DNA of 64,000 nt from Apodemus sylvaticus (taxonomy: Eukaryota > Chordata > Mammalia > Rodentia > Muridae). The notes beneath the pieces are model-generated. The model saw nothing but the letters and a program-made list of their open reading frames with translations. It made no database searches and was not told the DNA's origin. Position 1 is the first letter of the stretch; each line of letters begins with the position of its first letter. The translations under genes and the position numbers were made by a program. The stretch spans positions 88,520,850-88,584,849 of the forward strand of contig NC_067473.1 in NCBI RefSeq assembly GCF_947179515.1, given 5' to 3'. Below, piece after piece: positions 36,290 to 47,094 of the stretch.

Positions 36290-36678
36290 TTTCACCCTTA
36301 TCTGCCTTGAGAAATGAAGACATATGTTTGCATAGGTATTTTGAAAAACACTCACAGCAAAGGCTACCATAATAATGAAGATTTGGATATAATCCACATC
36401 TCTGAATTTACAAATGTAAAGAAAGACTATGATGGATCTATGAATGCTGTTTAGTAATAAAAAAGGACAAAAATGTGTACCTTAGGAACATCGCAGAAAC
36501 AACAATACAAAATAACAACCAATAGGATACAGATACAGAAAGACCAAGCAGATCAGTAGTTATCTGGCAGGCAAGTGGTTCTGTGCATGGTCAGTAAACA
36601 TACAAAGGAGAACATTTTGAAGCGAACTAAGTTCTGGAATGTGTTATGGTGGAAACTGTACTTGTATCTACTGAAAGA
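36290..36678 (+). mobile_element. Ancient L1M 3' end relic
   Basis: GAGAAATGAAGACATATGTTTGCATAG, the eroded equivalents of CCACATCTCTGAATTT, TTTAGTAATAAAAAAGGA, CAGTAGTTATCTGGCAGG and TTCTGGAATGTGTTATGGTGG follow the order of mammal-wide L1M C-terminal ORF2 plus 3' UTR. No frame survives. It is among the oldest LINE traces in the window. Confidence 0.65.
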
Positions 36679-36721
36679 ACAAGTGTTGTAGGCACTGAGC
36701 CTTCTCTCCATCGCCATATAC

Positions 36722-37181
36722 TTTTTTTTATTCTTTTTATTTTTTTATTCGATATATTTTTATTTACATTTCAAATGATTTCCCCTTTTCTAGACCCCCA
36801 CTCCCCAAAAGTCCCATCAGCCCCCTTCCCTCCCCCTGTTTTCCCACCCAACCCTTCCCACTTCCCTGTTCTGGTTTTGCCCTATAACTGCTTCACTGAG
36901 TCTTTCCAGAACAAGGGGCCACTCCTCCGTTCTTCTTGTACCTCATTTGATGTGTGGATTATGTTTTTTGGTATTCCAGTTTTCTAGGTTAATATCCACT
37001 TATTAGTGAGTGCATACCATGATTCATCTTTTGAGTCTGGGTTACCTCACTTAGTATGATGTTCTCCAGCTCCATCCATTTGCCTAAGAATTTCATGAAT
37101 TCATTGTTTCTGATGGCTGAATAGTACTCCATTGTGTATATATACCACATTTTTTTGCATCCACTCTTCTGTTGAGGGATA
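36722..37181 (-). mobile_element. Rat-type L1 3' end, minus strand
   Basis: Same 3' UTR type as the copy at 22.6 kb, with the TATATCGAATAAA-type end and T-rich tail at the left. The last about 60 codons of ORF2 (LGKWMELENIILSEV...LISGY) follow, from 36989 upward. It is truncated at 37181 next to a B3 relic. The 5' boundary is sharp; a duplication was not resolved. Confidence 0.93.
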
Positions 37182-37312
37182 CAAAAACCATCCATAACTC
37201 CAGGTCTAGTGGATCCAACACCATTTTCAGATATCCTCAGGCACCAGAAACACATGGAGTTCATATACATACATGTAGGCAAAGAATTCATGCAGAAAAA
37301 AATAATGAAGTT
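37182..37312 (+). mobile_element. B3 SINE 3' part
   Basis: ACCATCCATAACTCCAGGTCTA, GGATCCAACACCATTTTC, CCTCAGGCACCAGAAACACA and CATACATACATGTAGGCAAAG, then AAAAAAATAA, match the 3' half of B3 in order. Its 5' head is missing where the L1 abuts, which suggests that the L1 insertion removed or displaced it. Confidence 0.75.
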
Positions 37313-38011
37313 TTTGAAAAGATTTTGTTTGGTGGGCAGCAAATATTTGAATAGTTAGAAATTATTGTCTCATGTTGTTTCAATGCACAAATCTTATGAG
37401 ATTTTTATGAGCACATGGATCAAGCTGCTAGGAATAGGTGCTCTGTAAGTTACAAATGATTAGATATTCTTTTAACCTAGGAAAATAACATATGCAGCCA
37501 TGTCAATTCATTTTCCAAACATTGGAAAGTAATATCAATTATCAGATGCATTGCTGAATGATTTGCATGTGACATATTACTAATTTTCCTCACCAGAAAA
37601 ATGCTGTGAAATAGCTACCATTAATATTCTTTCAATGATAATGTGCTAAAACCAAAGTTGTGAATTTATGTGGTAGTTATATAGCCATCATAAAATTATG
37701 CCTCACTATAAGTCTAGCTAACAGGTATTCATAAAATAGAATGGTTAACTAGTTGTCATGACTGGCATGTTGGAATCCTCTGATTATTTTCTCCCCTGGA
37801 AATAATTTCAATGTTGCTATAATGAGTTAACATATTGAATCAGCACATCATATTGAAAATTATAAGACTAACATTTGGGGTGAACTCAATATCAAAGAGA
37901 TGGGCAGAGTTGTGCCAATGAGCACACACTGAAGCTGCAAAGTGTGAAAGTCGATATAATATTTTATGTATCTTTTTTGTTGCTGGATTTTTGTTTGTTC
38001 ATTTGTTTTAA
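37313..38011. other. Intergenic sequence, nothing recognised
   Basis: Unique-looking AT-rich DNA. Confidence 0.5.
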
Positions 38012-38975
38012 TTAATAATTCTATTTGTTTACATCTCAAATGATATGTCACTTCCCGGTTACCCCTTCACAATCCTCCATCTCACATCTGCCCTCTCCTC
38101 CCTCCCTTTTGCCTCTGTGAGGGTGCCTCCCCACCCAGACACCAACTTCCACCCCTACCGCATCCCCCTGTGCTGGGTCATCAAATGTCCTCAGGACCAA
38201 GGGTCTCCCCATTGATGTCAGACAGTGACATCCTCTGCTGCAAATGTATAGATATATCTAGAGCCCTGGAGCCCTCTCTATTTTCTCTTTAGTTGGTAGT
38301 ATAAGCCCTGGGTGCACTGGGTGGTACGGTCAGCTAACATTGCTCTTCCTGTGGGCTAGCAATCCCTCTCTGCTCCTCAGGTCCTTCCTCCAACTCCCCA
38401 CACAGGTTCCTGAGCTAGCTCAGTCTGATGATTGGAACCAAGCATCTGCATCTGCATTGTTTCCAATCATGCTGGAAGAACCTCCCAGGGTTCTTGTTAG
38501 CAAGTACCTCTTGGAAACAGCAAGAGTGTCAGAGTTTGGCGTCTGAAGACAGGATGGGTCCCCAGGTTGGACGGTCCCCAGGTGGGACAGTCCCCAGGTA
38601 GGACAGTCCCCAGGTGGGATGGTCCCCAGTCGGCCCTTCCTTCCTTCAGTCTCTTCTCCATTTTTTGTCCCTGTCTTTCCTTCGGATAGGAACATTTCTG
38701 GTTTAAAACTTTGAGATGGGTGACTGGCTCCATTCTTTGACTGGGGGCCGTACCTATCTACTGAGGAACGTTCTATTTCCCATTCACTGCTCATTTCATC
38801 TAAAGTCACCCCATTGGGCCCTGGGAGCTTCTAGCTTCTCTGTTGTCTGAAACCTCTGGTGGCTACCCCAGTTCCTCATTCCCCACTGCTACCTATTTTA
38901 TTCAATTTCCTGAGTCTCTGTACCTCTCTCCCAGTGACCCTACATTTAATTTTGAGTCAGTAGTAAACCAAGAAA
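38012..38975 (-). mobile_element. L1 3' UTR (Lx/L1-type), 5'-truncated
   Basis: A GC-richer, non-coding block that begins, on the left, with the antisense of CATTTGAGATGTAAACAAATAG and a T-rich flank. It includes the GGACCAAGGGTCTCCCCATTGATG and CTTTAGTTGGTAGTATAAGCCC blocks known from antisense rodent L1 3' UTRs. It carries a 16-bp tandem repeat at 38557-38633. Overlapping ORFs (38420-38809, 38497-38733, both minus) arise from that repeat and are not genes. Confidence 0.72.
38557..38633. repeat. 16-bp minisatellite in an L1 3' UTR
   Basis: Four full units plus a partial unit of the consensus RGTCCCCAGGTNGGAY, starting at 38557, 38573, 38589, 38605 and 38621. Units differ by one to three bases, so copies are recent relative to the host element. 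Confidence 0.92.
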
Positions 38976-39804
38976 ATCTACTACTGAGAGTCAGAGTGAA
39001 CTTTAGTCTTATTATTTTTAATTCATGAAAATCCAAACTTTAACACAAATAAACCAATTTTATTTCTAAGACATACTGTAGGTCTCCATATCAAAACAAG
39101 GACTAAATTTGATAAAGAGCAAATCAAGAGTGTGTTTATTGGTACATAAATGACTACACAATCATTTAGACTTAAGTGTAAGAATGAAGGATAAAATGTG
39201 CTTTTAATAATCCTGTCTAGCATCGCATAACTGCTTGTTTTAGTGTGTAATGTTAGCACATTACTACGCATATAATGCATAGTCAATAATATTTTAATGC
39301 TTTGTCACAAGAAAAAACAAACAAAAATTTAGTTTATCTTTGAAGTATCAGAATTAGTATAGTAAGAAGATGAAAAATGATTAAAAGATCATCCAGAAAA
39401 GAACTAAGTTCAATATTTATAGCATTTAAAAAAAAGAAACAATAAACATCCTACATCAGGAATATGCTTTCTTTGGAAGACAAATTTTATGTAAATGAAA
39501 ATTGTAGAATAATATTTATAATTGTCCAATGTCTCCAATCTTCCTAGAATATAAGTCATTTTCATTCATTTTATGAATTAAATTTAAATACACTGAATGT
39601 TGGATTATAAATTTATAGAATTTTGCTGAATGTTTCAGAAGAACATGGAACACATCTTCAAGAAATAGAAGATAGCATCATAGTAAATTTGTAAGGCAGA
39701 TTACTACCATCATTCTCATGGAGAAGGTGCATAATTAATGCTTAGGAATCAGAATATGCTTTTCCAAGCCACGATAATTAGGAATGAAGAATGGTTAGGT
39801 CGTT
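38976..39804. other. Intergenic sequence, nothing recognised
   Basis: Unique-looking AT-rich DNA. The 87-codon minus-strand ORF at 39023-39286 has no recognisable content. Confidence 0.5.
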
Positions 39805-39930
39805 GAAAGTGTGAACAGCTCTTGCAGAATAACAGATTCAGTTTCTAACAACCTTTTCAGATAGCTTATAAGTTCCTGTAACTCCAGCTGCAGGGTATCT
39901 GAGGCTTCACCAATACACAGTTCTCTTTAA
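39805..39930 (+). mobile_element. B2/B3 SINE relic
   Basis: ACAGCTCTTGCAGAATAACA, GATTCAGTTTCTAACAACC, TTCCTGTAACTCCAGCTGCA and GGGTATCTGAGGC follow the sense order of B3/B2 (GCTCTTCCAGAGG, GTTCAATTCCCAGCA, CTGTAACTCCAGTTCC, GGGATCTGA). Diverged. Confidence 0.6.
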
Positions 39931-40110
39931 GTGATTAAGGCAGAATCTTCCTCTGGAAACTTCCTAGTCTGATTTTTGGTGTAATGTTCTCTTGACTCCT
40001 ACACATATTCTCTCTCCTTTTCAATTTGATACTCATTCAAAATACCCCATTTGTAGATCTTCCTTCTCCCTAAGATGAATATATATCTTTATAATATATT
40101 ATATAGATAT

Positions 40111-40164
40111 AAATACATATGTCTGTGTATGCATATATATATGTATGCACAGACATATGTATTT
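40111..40164. repeat. Near-perfect 54-bp inverted repeat (hairpin)
   Basis: Two 27-bp arms (40111-40137 and 40138-40164) are reverse complements except for two positions, both of which would be G-U pairs in RNA. There is no spacer, so the loop would be formed by the central ATATAT. It is not a simple (TA)n: the arms contain ACATATGTCTGTG and its complement. Confidence 0.93.
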
Positions 40165-40859
40165 CTCCTATGAATTGAAGGTTAGCAGTTACTCCACTAA
40201 ATACAAATATATCTTTTTTACTGTGTAATGTTATTTTCCTTCATGTCAGTAATTCAGGCATAGCTCAAATATTTAATACTAACATTTATCATTGTAGTAC
40301 TAATACAAAGTTATCAGTGATTTATGATCTTTTATGATACTTTCTAATTGTTGAATGGCACTGTAGAGAAACCCATACAGGATTGTGAAAGTTATATATA
40401 TGCTTTTTGTTTTAAATGTGCTACCAATTGGCCTTTCCACCATCTCATTTTTACTTGGGCATTCTTATCGTCTGAGATGCAACAGTATTTGAATTATACA
40501 ACAAGAAATTATACAGTGCCCTCTGAGCCCTGAAGTGAAAGGAAGAATCACACATCCTGAGTTTTCAGTCAAAGACTATAAGTGATAAGGCTGAGTAAGA
40601 CACATATGTAGAAAACTGAGATCAGAAAAAATGAGTGTCTTTTATCAAATAGTCAGCCAATAATTTCTAAAGAAACTTGTGTTACTGAAAATAATGTAAC
40701 AATTGAATGAAAGCAGACTAGCCTCGTAGGGATGTGGTGAATATCTTGGTGGTTTTATAGAGGATTAACTCAGCTGTGGGGCAAGGCTTTTCTGGGGACA
40801 AGGCTGTAACTCTTACCACTTCCACAAGGGATAATACAGAGAAGCAAAATTCGGAGAAA

Positions 40860-42240
40860 ATGTTTACATTGAGAAGAGGGTTGTCAATGCCTCATCACCA
40901 TAATGTAAAAAATGTGAGGTGGTCAAAATTGTATCAATGGGAAGTATATCAAGCTACCCAAAAGGCTAAGCTAATATCATTGATGTGGCTACGCTGAGCA
41001 AAACAGTACCTTCAACTGGAGGAGACTACTTATGATTTTCATAATAAAGAGAAGTCCAGGCTTGAATCTAAAGCTTACAGGATAGTCAAGCTCTGTCCGC
41101 GCTAATGTTACCCATGCTAACTGCTCACTCCAAAAAAGTCCTAGAGACCTTAAGATTCATACTGAATCTACTCTGCCTATGTTCTATAAATGGAGTAACA
41201 AAGCAAATATGACAGCCCATCTGTTTAGAACACGGTTTTCTGAATATTTTAAGCCTTGTGTTGACTCATAGTGTTCAGTGAAGATATTTTTCCCAAAATA
41301 TTACTGCTCATCAACAGTGCAATCCATCATAGAAAAGCATAATAGACACACATGGGGAGATGAATGCTCTTCTGATGCTTGCTTATACAACACTTACAAT
41401 GCAGCATTTCTATGTTCAAGTTCTGGTCCTTAACAATCCAGTTGAGTTCCTTCATAGATAGGGATCCCTTCGATGGATTCAGTCATGGTAAATTAAAAGT
41501 CTTCTGGAAAGGATTTATGTTTGTACATGTCTTTAAGGACATGTTTCATGAGGAGAGTTCAAAATCTCAACTGTAGTGTAAGGGTTCAATCCAGATCCCA
41601 TGAAAATTCAAGAGGCAAAGTCTTCAGTGGAGAAAGCTAGAAAAAAAGTGGTGAAGAAATCAAGGCTGGAGATGTGGTTAAAAGACTGACAGCTCGTGAA
41701 CATAGTTGGTGCATGAGTACTTCCTTTACCTCATTCCTTTAACTTTTATTATGCAGGGTCGTACTCTGCAGCCTGTGCCGGCATCACCATCATGCCAATC
41801 CTCTTGCAGTATCCTCCTGCTGGAATTACAGGCAGGATCTACCACGCCCAACAATGAGCTGCTTTTTACGTCTGGGCAAAGAAAGCAGTTTCTCGAAATG
41901 GCATATATTCCTGATTTAGATCCTATAAAGTCTTGAAATGGCAGTAGATTATTTAGAATATCAGATGGCTTTATTTGGTGAAGCAGCCGCAGGGACTGAG
42001 ATGACTAACTCTATTTTGAAGGACATTTCATTGCAGTTTAAAATCCTAAGAGTGCTGTCTAAGAAATCATGAGGGAAAGTAAAAGTCAACTGCTGTAATA
42101 AACTGTTTTGTTGTCTTTTTGTAAGAAATTGCCACAGCGAAATTAATCTTTCAACTCATATCACCTAGTCTGTCAGCAAATTCAGGCTAAATTAGGATCT
42201 TCTATGACTAAACCATTGCTTACAAGTTAAAGAATAATAT
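40860..42240 (+). mobile_element. Tigger (pogo-type) DNA transposon relic
   Basis: The plus-strand sequence keeps the order of a Tigger transposase coding region, much eroded. Blocks include the CTTGAATCTAAAGCTTACAGG segment (about 41063), YKWSNKANMTAHLF (41185-41226), EYFKP (about 41250), KILLLI (about 41296), GKLKVFWKGF (about 41485) and AAGAAATTGCCACAGC near the C-terminus (about 42124). The catalytic-region motif normally LLLIDNAPGH reads LLLINSAIHH, with Asp changed to Asn. Stops and frameshifts are frequent; the longest frame is 41379-41576. Terminal inverted repeats were not found. A B1-like SINE is nested at 41730-41856. Confidence 0.82.
41730..41856 (-). mobile_element. Old B1/PB1-like SINE inside the Tigger relic
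   Basis: Antisense 7SL-derived blocks CAATCCTCTTGCAGTATCCTC, CTGGAATTACAGGCAGGA and CTACCACGCCCAAC identify a monomeric B1 relative. Tigger-like sequence continues on both sides (GGAGATGTGGTTAAAAG before, GAGCTGCTTTTTACG...AAAGCAGTTTCTCGAAATGG after). Confidence 0.7.
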
Positions 42241-42382
42241 ACTCACTTGTGATGTAAGGGGACATTTTATTTTGATGTATAAGCTAGCTTTTCTCCAGCC
42301 ATACTGTTATTATAAACTTGATGCATCATGGTATAAGGAAAGCATATTTGACTTTTTCAACATAATGTCACCAAGAAGCTGG

Positions 42383-42480
42383 GATTGCTTAGAACTTGCT
42401 AGATAGCCCAAACTGACGTCTAACTCACGATCTTCCTGCTCATATTTCTCAAGTACTGGATGACTGCATGCATTCTTGAA
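42383..42480 (-). mobile_element. B1-like SINE relic
   Basis: CTAGATAGCCCAAACTGACG, TAACTCACGATCTTCCTGCTC and TCAAGTACTGGATGACTGCATGC follow the antisense B1 order (GTAGACCAGGCTGG, AACTCACGATCCTCCTGCC, AAGTACTGGGATTA...GCATGC). Diverged. Confidence 0.6.
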
Positions 42481-42977
42481 TTCTGGTTCAGCATGCTTTT
42501 GGTATTCACTGGCAACAGGAATATGTGAGTTTTCATTGTGATATTAAGCTGTTTTCCCCAGTTTGCCAGGAAGACTTTTTCAATATCTCTGAAGTATGCC
42601 TATATTTCTTTTTCTTATATTTTCCATTTCTCTTTGGCTAAATGCTAGATTTTATGGAGGATATACATAATATATTACTATGAAACTTTCATCCCTTTAA
42701 ACAGCACAATTTTTAGACCATGTCAAACACAGAGTTTTGTTGAATGAAAGATGTGAAGCAATGCATGTTTGTTGTAAAAAAGTCAACCACATGCTTTGGT
42801 TTTACTATAGTTTATCTTGTAAATACTCCTTTCTTCTGTGTGAGCTTTGATATGCAGTGGTATATCAAACCCAATGAGCTTCTTTTTCTCATTTTGAAAA
42901 AAATTCCTATTAGAGCCTGAATAACTTTTATTATATAGAGATTTGACGTAGGATTCTGGAAGCTATGAAATCCAACC
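42481..42977. other. Intergenic sequence, nothing recognised
   Basis: About 500 bp of AT-rich unique-looking DNA between the B1 relic and the LTR. Confidence 0.5.
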
Positions 42978-44135
42978 TGTCGGGAGCCATAATGGGGCAA
43001 GCTAATATACTAGCAGGTGATCATCCTGGAATGCCTGCTTTGGATTATTATATAATCTGCGACAGGTGAGCCCGCATTCAGTAAGGCTGTGTGGTACTAA
43101 TTTTAGGAAAGATTCCTAGTTAAATACTCTTTTCCTGTTATTATTAAACATATATAATAATAAGTAATAGCACACCCCTTTGCAACAGATCTCTGCAGAT
43201 CCATGAAGATGTACTGTCTTATAGTGATGCTACGTAGACAAATAAGTGACTTAAGTTTTAATGATGAGCCTATAAAAATTCCTAAAATTATATCTGTGAT
43301 TATTAAGTTATTTTATAATGTGGATGCCAGTAGGATCCTTTCTGATAGTCAAAACTACAATGAGAACTCTGTCAGTCTCACAAGTGTCACAAGTTAATTG
43401 CTCACAGAGCACATTCCAAGATGTTGTAAAACAGTTAACCAAAAGTCATAAAAAGGGAACTAGGAAAAAAAAGGGAGCTAGGATTTATTATAGGTGTTAG
43501 GACAGAAGATAAAATATTGGTTGGGTTTATCTATACAAAACTTCACTTATAACTTAGTTATGGTTTTAAACTTTCTATGAACCTGTAGAGAAGTCAAATG
43601 ATAGCTAGATAATTACTCCTAATAAATATGCATGTAAACATTCTCTGTTGTAAACTTCTATTTCAATTTATGACTTGATATTTTGTGTGAACTTGTAATG
43701 AACTTTGTAACATGTGATCATTTATTGTGAAAGATGTTTAAAGGCTGAGGAGAAAGGGAAGAGAGACCAGAAGAATCGAATAAGTGGAATAGAGCTGAGA
43801 GAAGAACTGAACTGAGAAGTTTTTAGGTAGAAGAGAACAAGATTAGGAGAAGCAGAGTGGAATAACTTAGAAACTACAGGTAACATAAAATAACTAAGAG
43901 AACAATGTGCAGGAGGCAGAGGGAAAGAGGAAAAAAGAAGATGTTGCAGAACAGAAGAAGCAGGCAGGCTTCTCCTTACCATGGACAGGACAGGTTCCAT
44001 GGTAAGGACAAGACAGGCTTAGTGTTATTAAGAGAAACAAAGCCTTTTTCTTACAAACAAAGATTTAATTCATTTACCACTAAAAGTGTGGAAGCCTTTA
44101 CTTTTTCGAAGCAATAAATACTGGCGCCCATTTTT
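42978..44135 (+). mobile_element. Long ERVK-like solo LTR
   Basis: Starts with TGTCGGGAGCC, a typical 5' terminus of rodent ERVK LTRs, and runs for well over 1 kb without coding capacity. A purine-rich stretch (43740-43970) precedes an AATAAA signal at 44113-44118, consistent with a U3-R order. No gag, pol or second LTR flanks it, so it appears to be a solo LTR. The 3' boundary is uncertain between 44121 and about 44190, and a target-site duplication was not resolved. It resembles a long non-autonomous LTR family (BGLII-like is my guess). Confidence 0.62.
43974..44007. repeat. 11-bp inverted repeat in the LTR
   Basis: CCTTACCATGG (43974-43984) and CCATGGTAAGG (43997-44007) are perfect reverse complements separated by 12 bases. 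They could form a stem-loop in LTR transcripts. Confidence 0.85.
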
Positions 44136-44215
44136 CATCCAGAATGAGTGAGTTCTTTCTGTACTGGTGCTTGGTCTTTTGCTCCATATACATATGTAAG
44201 TATGGATGTATATGT

Positions 44216-44281
44216 AAGCATGAAATTGTGAGAATGTATGCATGTGTGTGCAAGTATGAAATTGTGAGAATGCATGCAAGC
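44216..44281. repeat. Two-copy 36-bp tandem repeat
   Basis: AAGCATGAAATTGTGAGAAT at 44216 is repeated as AAGTATGAAATTGTGAGAAT at 44252, with ATG/TGC-rich sequence between. Minor local duplication. Confidence 0.8.
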
Positions 44282-45499
44282 TGGGCCCAGCTGACTGCAT
44301 GAAAATATGTATGTTTGAAGGTATATGTATGAATTTATGTGAGATTATTCATATTCACTAATGTAGACATTTTTCTTTCTGCAAGCATTATTCTCTTCTC
44401 CTGATTCAATAGAAGTTTATTGCTCCTAACTTCCCCCTAGACTGACAAGCAAGAGGCATCTGGACAATAGAGAAAAGGCTCTAGCAACTAATAAATTACC
44501 TAATCTCTTGCTGTTTTAGGATGAGGTGTTAAATGCCTGAGACTGCAGTCTGTGGCTTCAGAGGAACACAGAAGGCAGGTCAGCTACATTAGCATAGTAA
44601 CTTAGACTTAGATAAGTAAACTTTTTATTATACAGCAACCCTAAATTTTCTGTAAGACAAAGTCTTACCCCAGAAGTTCATACGACAAAGTCTTATCCCT
44701 GCCAAGACTCTTCCCCTTTCTGCTGCCTCAAGAAGAACCAAGAAGAAACACCTCTGCTGGGGATGGCTCCCAGCACCAAATAGTGGCTCATCTATGAGAA
44801 TCTCCATACAGTATTGTAACATGTCTAAAGAGTCAATGAATATCAAAAGGAAAAGAGAAAAACCGAGCCAACCTCTTTTTATAACTTCCTCTTTTAATAA
44901 CACAACATTTTGCGATGATATGACTCCCTGATCAAATCACCCCTTATATGTCCCACTCCTTAATACTTTTAAATGTCAATTAACATAGACTTGAGCTTAA
45001 TAGAGACAACTCATTCATAGCAATCTGTAAAACACTGTCACCATTAAGGGAGATTTATGTAGGATAAAAAAAGAATGTCTGGGATAAGCATAATATATAC
45101 AAACTTCTGAAATGCACTCGGCAAACTATATACAAAATATAATGGCTTTAATAGGCAAACCAATTCAAAGTTAGAAAAATGAATCAAATTATGAAATAGC
45201 AATATTGCTAATAATTAAAATATTGTAGGTATTATTCTCAAGGCTTCACTAATTCCAAACAAAACAAAACAAACAAGTTTGCACATCTCTTTATAATTGG
45301 TCCTCTTGAGTTTCATGTATCTACCTTGGAATGCCTATAAAGAATTTTCAGGTATAAATAGAAATTTCTGAATTGATCATCTCACTGTTAGTAAAAGTGT
45401 CAGAAAATTTCTCTTTTCATTTTAAAAGAGAGTTATAAGAGAGTATAACTCTCTTCTTGCTTGTCTCTTGCTGTTTGATAGTATCTTGAATTGTAATAA
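44282..45499. other. Intergenic sequence, nothing recognised
   Basis: Unique-looking sequence. The 91-codon minus-strand ORF at 44628-44903 has no recognisable domain. Confidence 0.5.
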
Positions 45500-45578
45500 A
45501 AGCTGGACTAAGAGTCATGGCAATCCTTTTGCCTCAAACTCCTAAAGTCTTGGGATTACATGGACTGCCACTAGTCTT
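45500..45578 (-). mobile_element. B1-like SINE relic
   Basis: GTCATGGCAATCCTTTTGCC and CCTAAAGTCTTGGGATTACA correspond to antisense CATGGCAATCCTCCTGCC and AAGTGCTGGGATTACA. Only the 5' half remains. Confidence 0.62.
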
Positions 45579-46197
45579 GAAAAAAAGCATGAATCAAAGC
45601 ATGTCTGTTTAGTAAATTTACATTTGTTCCCTTATTTTATGAACTCAAATGGGTAGAGTTTCCATCAAGACTCAGGGAAGTGAGAAATGTGGATTTTAAG
45701 AAATCAGTTCTTGTATTAATTGTATTAAATTCTTTATTTTTTAAATGAAACTGCTCATTTAGTGTGCTTCTTTTTAAATTACTGTCATAATTGCACCCAA
45801 TATATATAGCTAAATTATTTTGTATATTAGTTTGCTGATCCATCATCATGAGGAACACATTAAGGGGAAAGGATTTAAAACGGCATATGGTACGCTATAG
45901 TTGGCAAGCAGAAACAGACAAAAACTGGTGCTCAGCTCTCAGTTTTGAACCCTAGCTTATCACACAGTGCTACCTACATTTGTGTTGGTGTCCTCTCTGC
46001 ATTAACCTTTGCAGGGAAAAAACCCTCATAACTGTCTCTCTTAATCCAATTGAGTTGACAATCAAAACTTAGCATTACACTCATCATATAAGAAGTATTT
46101 GGAAATATGGTTACTGTGTGTCTTCATGTAATTTTGTTGCATGAATCTGTAATTACACTTTATCGACATGTTGTTAGTTTGAGTAGGTACCAGGGAA
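45579..46197. other. Intergenic sequence, nothing recognised
   Basis: About 620 bp with no recognised repeat or gene. The 73-codon minus-strand ORF at 45637-45858 looks random. Confidence 0.5.
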
Positions 46198-46206
46198 ATT
46201 TTAGCT

Positions 46207-46396
46207 ACTTCTTTTTTGTTGTTTTGTTTTGGATTTTTTGTTTTGTTTTCTTTTTATCAATACAGGGTTCCTCTGTATAGCCCTGGCTGTTGTGGAACTT
46301 ATTCAATAGACCAGGTTGACCTCGAACTCAGAAATCTGCCTGCCTCTGCCTCCCAAGTACTGGGATTAATGGTGTATGCCGCTGCTGCTCGGCTTT
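46207..46396 (-). mobile_element. B1 SINE with target-site duplication
   Basis: Antisense B1: a TTTTGTTTTG-rich tail at the left, then GGGTTCCTCTGTATAGCCCT, CCAGGTTGACCTCGAACTCA, GCCTGCCTCTGCCTCCCAAG, TACTGGGATTAATGGTG and an end GCTGCTCGGC. ATTTTAGCT flanks it directly at 46198-46206 and 46397-46405. The 112-codon plus-strand ORF across it is chance. Confidence 0.93.
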
Positions 46397-46405
46397 ATTT
46401 TAGCT

Positions 46406-47094
46406 TTTGCTACTTGCCTAGTCAGGAAATGATGATCTTAATGAATCTAAGGAAAGGTAATAGATTTGTTCTCTCCTTTATTCATTCTCTGATAAATGTA
46501 CTTGTCACTAATATTGACAGTGTTGGTTTCAGACATTTAGCAAAATTCATGTAGGAGAATGAGCAGTGACATTTACTTATTTCTGAATGAGTATTTCATC
46601 ATACCATGAAGCAATTCCATATTTAATGGATGTTTATTATCTTTAGAGACTCTTTTCATATCTGCAGAATACTGGAGCTCAAGTAGATTATTCAGAAGTA
46701 AAATATCAGGAAAAGAAAAGGTAGGCTTTTTTTGTAACTATGGAAATAATGTATTTGAATGTAAGTCATAATGTAGATAACTAACAAACACTTTATCTCT
46801 CAGGGAAATAATAATGATAGAGATAAATAAAATAAACTTGAATCTCTAAAAAGCATATACTTAAACAATATGTATCTGTTTAAATATATACATAAGTACT
46901 GAATATGCCCCTGTGAAATTATCAGTCACTCAATGTTTTACCCAAGTATTTACATTGCACTTATGTAGTGTGAGAATTGTATTCATTAAAGTGACTGTAT
47001 TATCAGAGAAAATATATTTTCCTTTCAGTATAACAAATTGTGACTCAATTTGTTTTGTCAGAAACCTTGTCTGGAATATATAAAATCTACTGTG
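46406..47094. other. Intergenic sequence, nothing recognised
   Basis: AT-rich unique-looking sequence. Confidence 0.5.

Noticed and set aside
38420..38809. Minus-strand ORF with GD.PTWG-like repeats as a repeat protein
   Set aside because: The repeat is a 16-bp unit, not a multiple of three, inside a non-coding L1 3' UTR.
40111..40164. Call of a microRNA gene
   Set aside because: The hairpin lacks a proper loop and is shorter than usual precursors; without expression or conservation, only the hairpin itself is supported.
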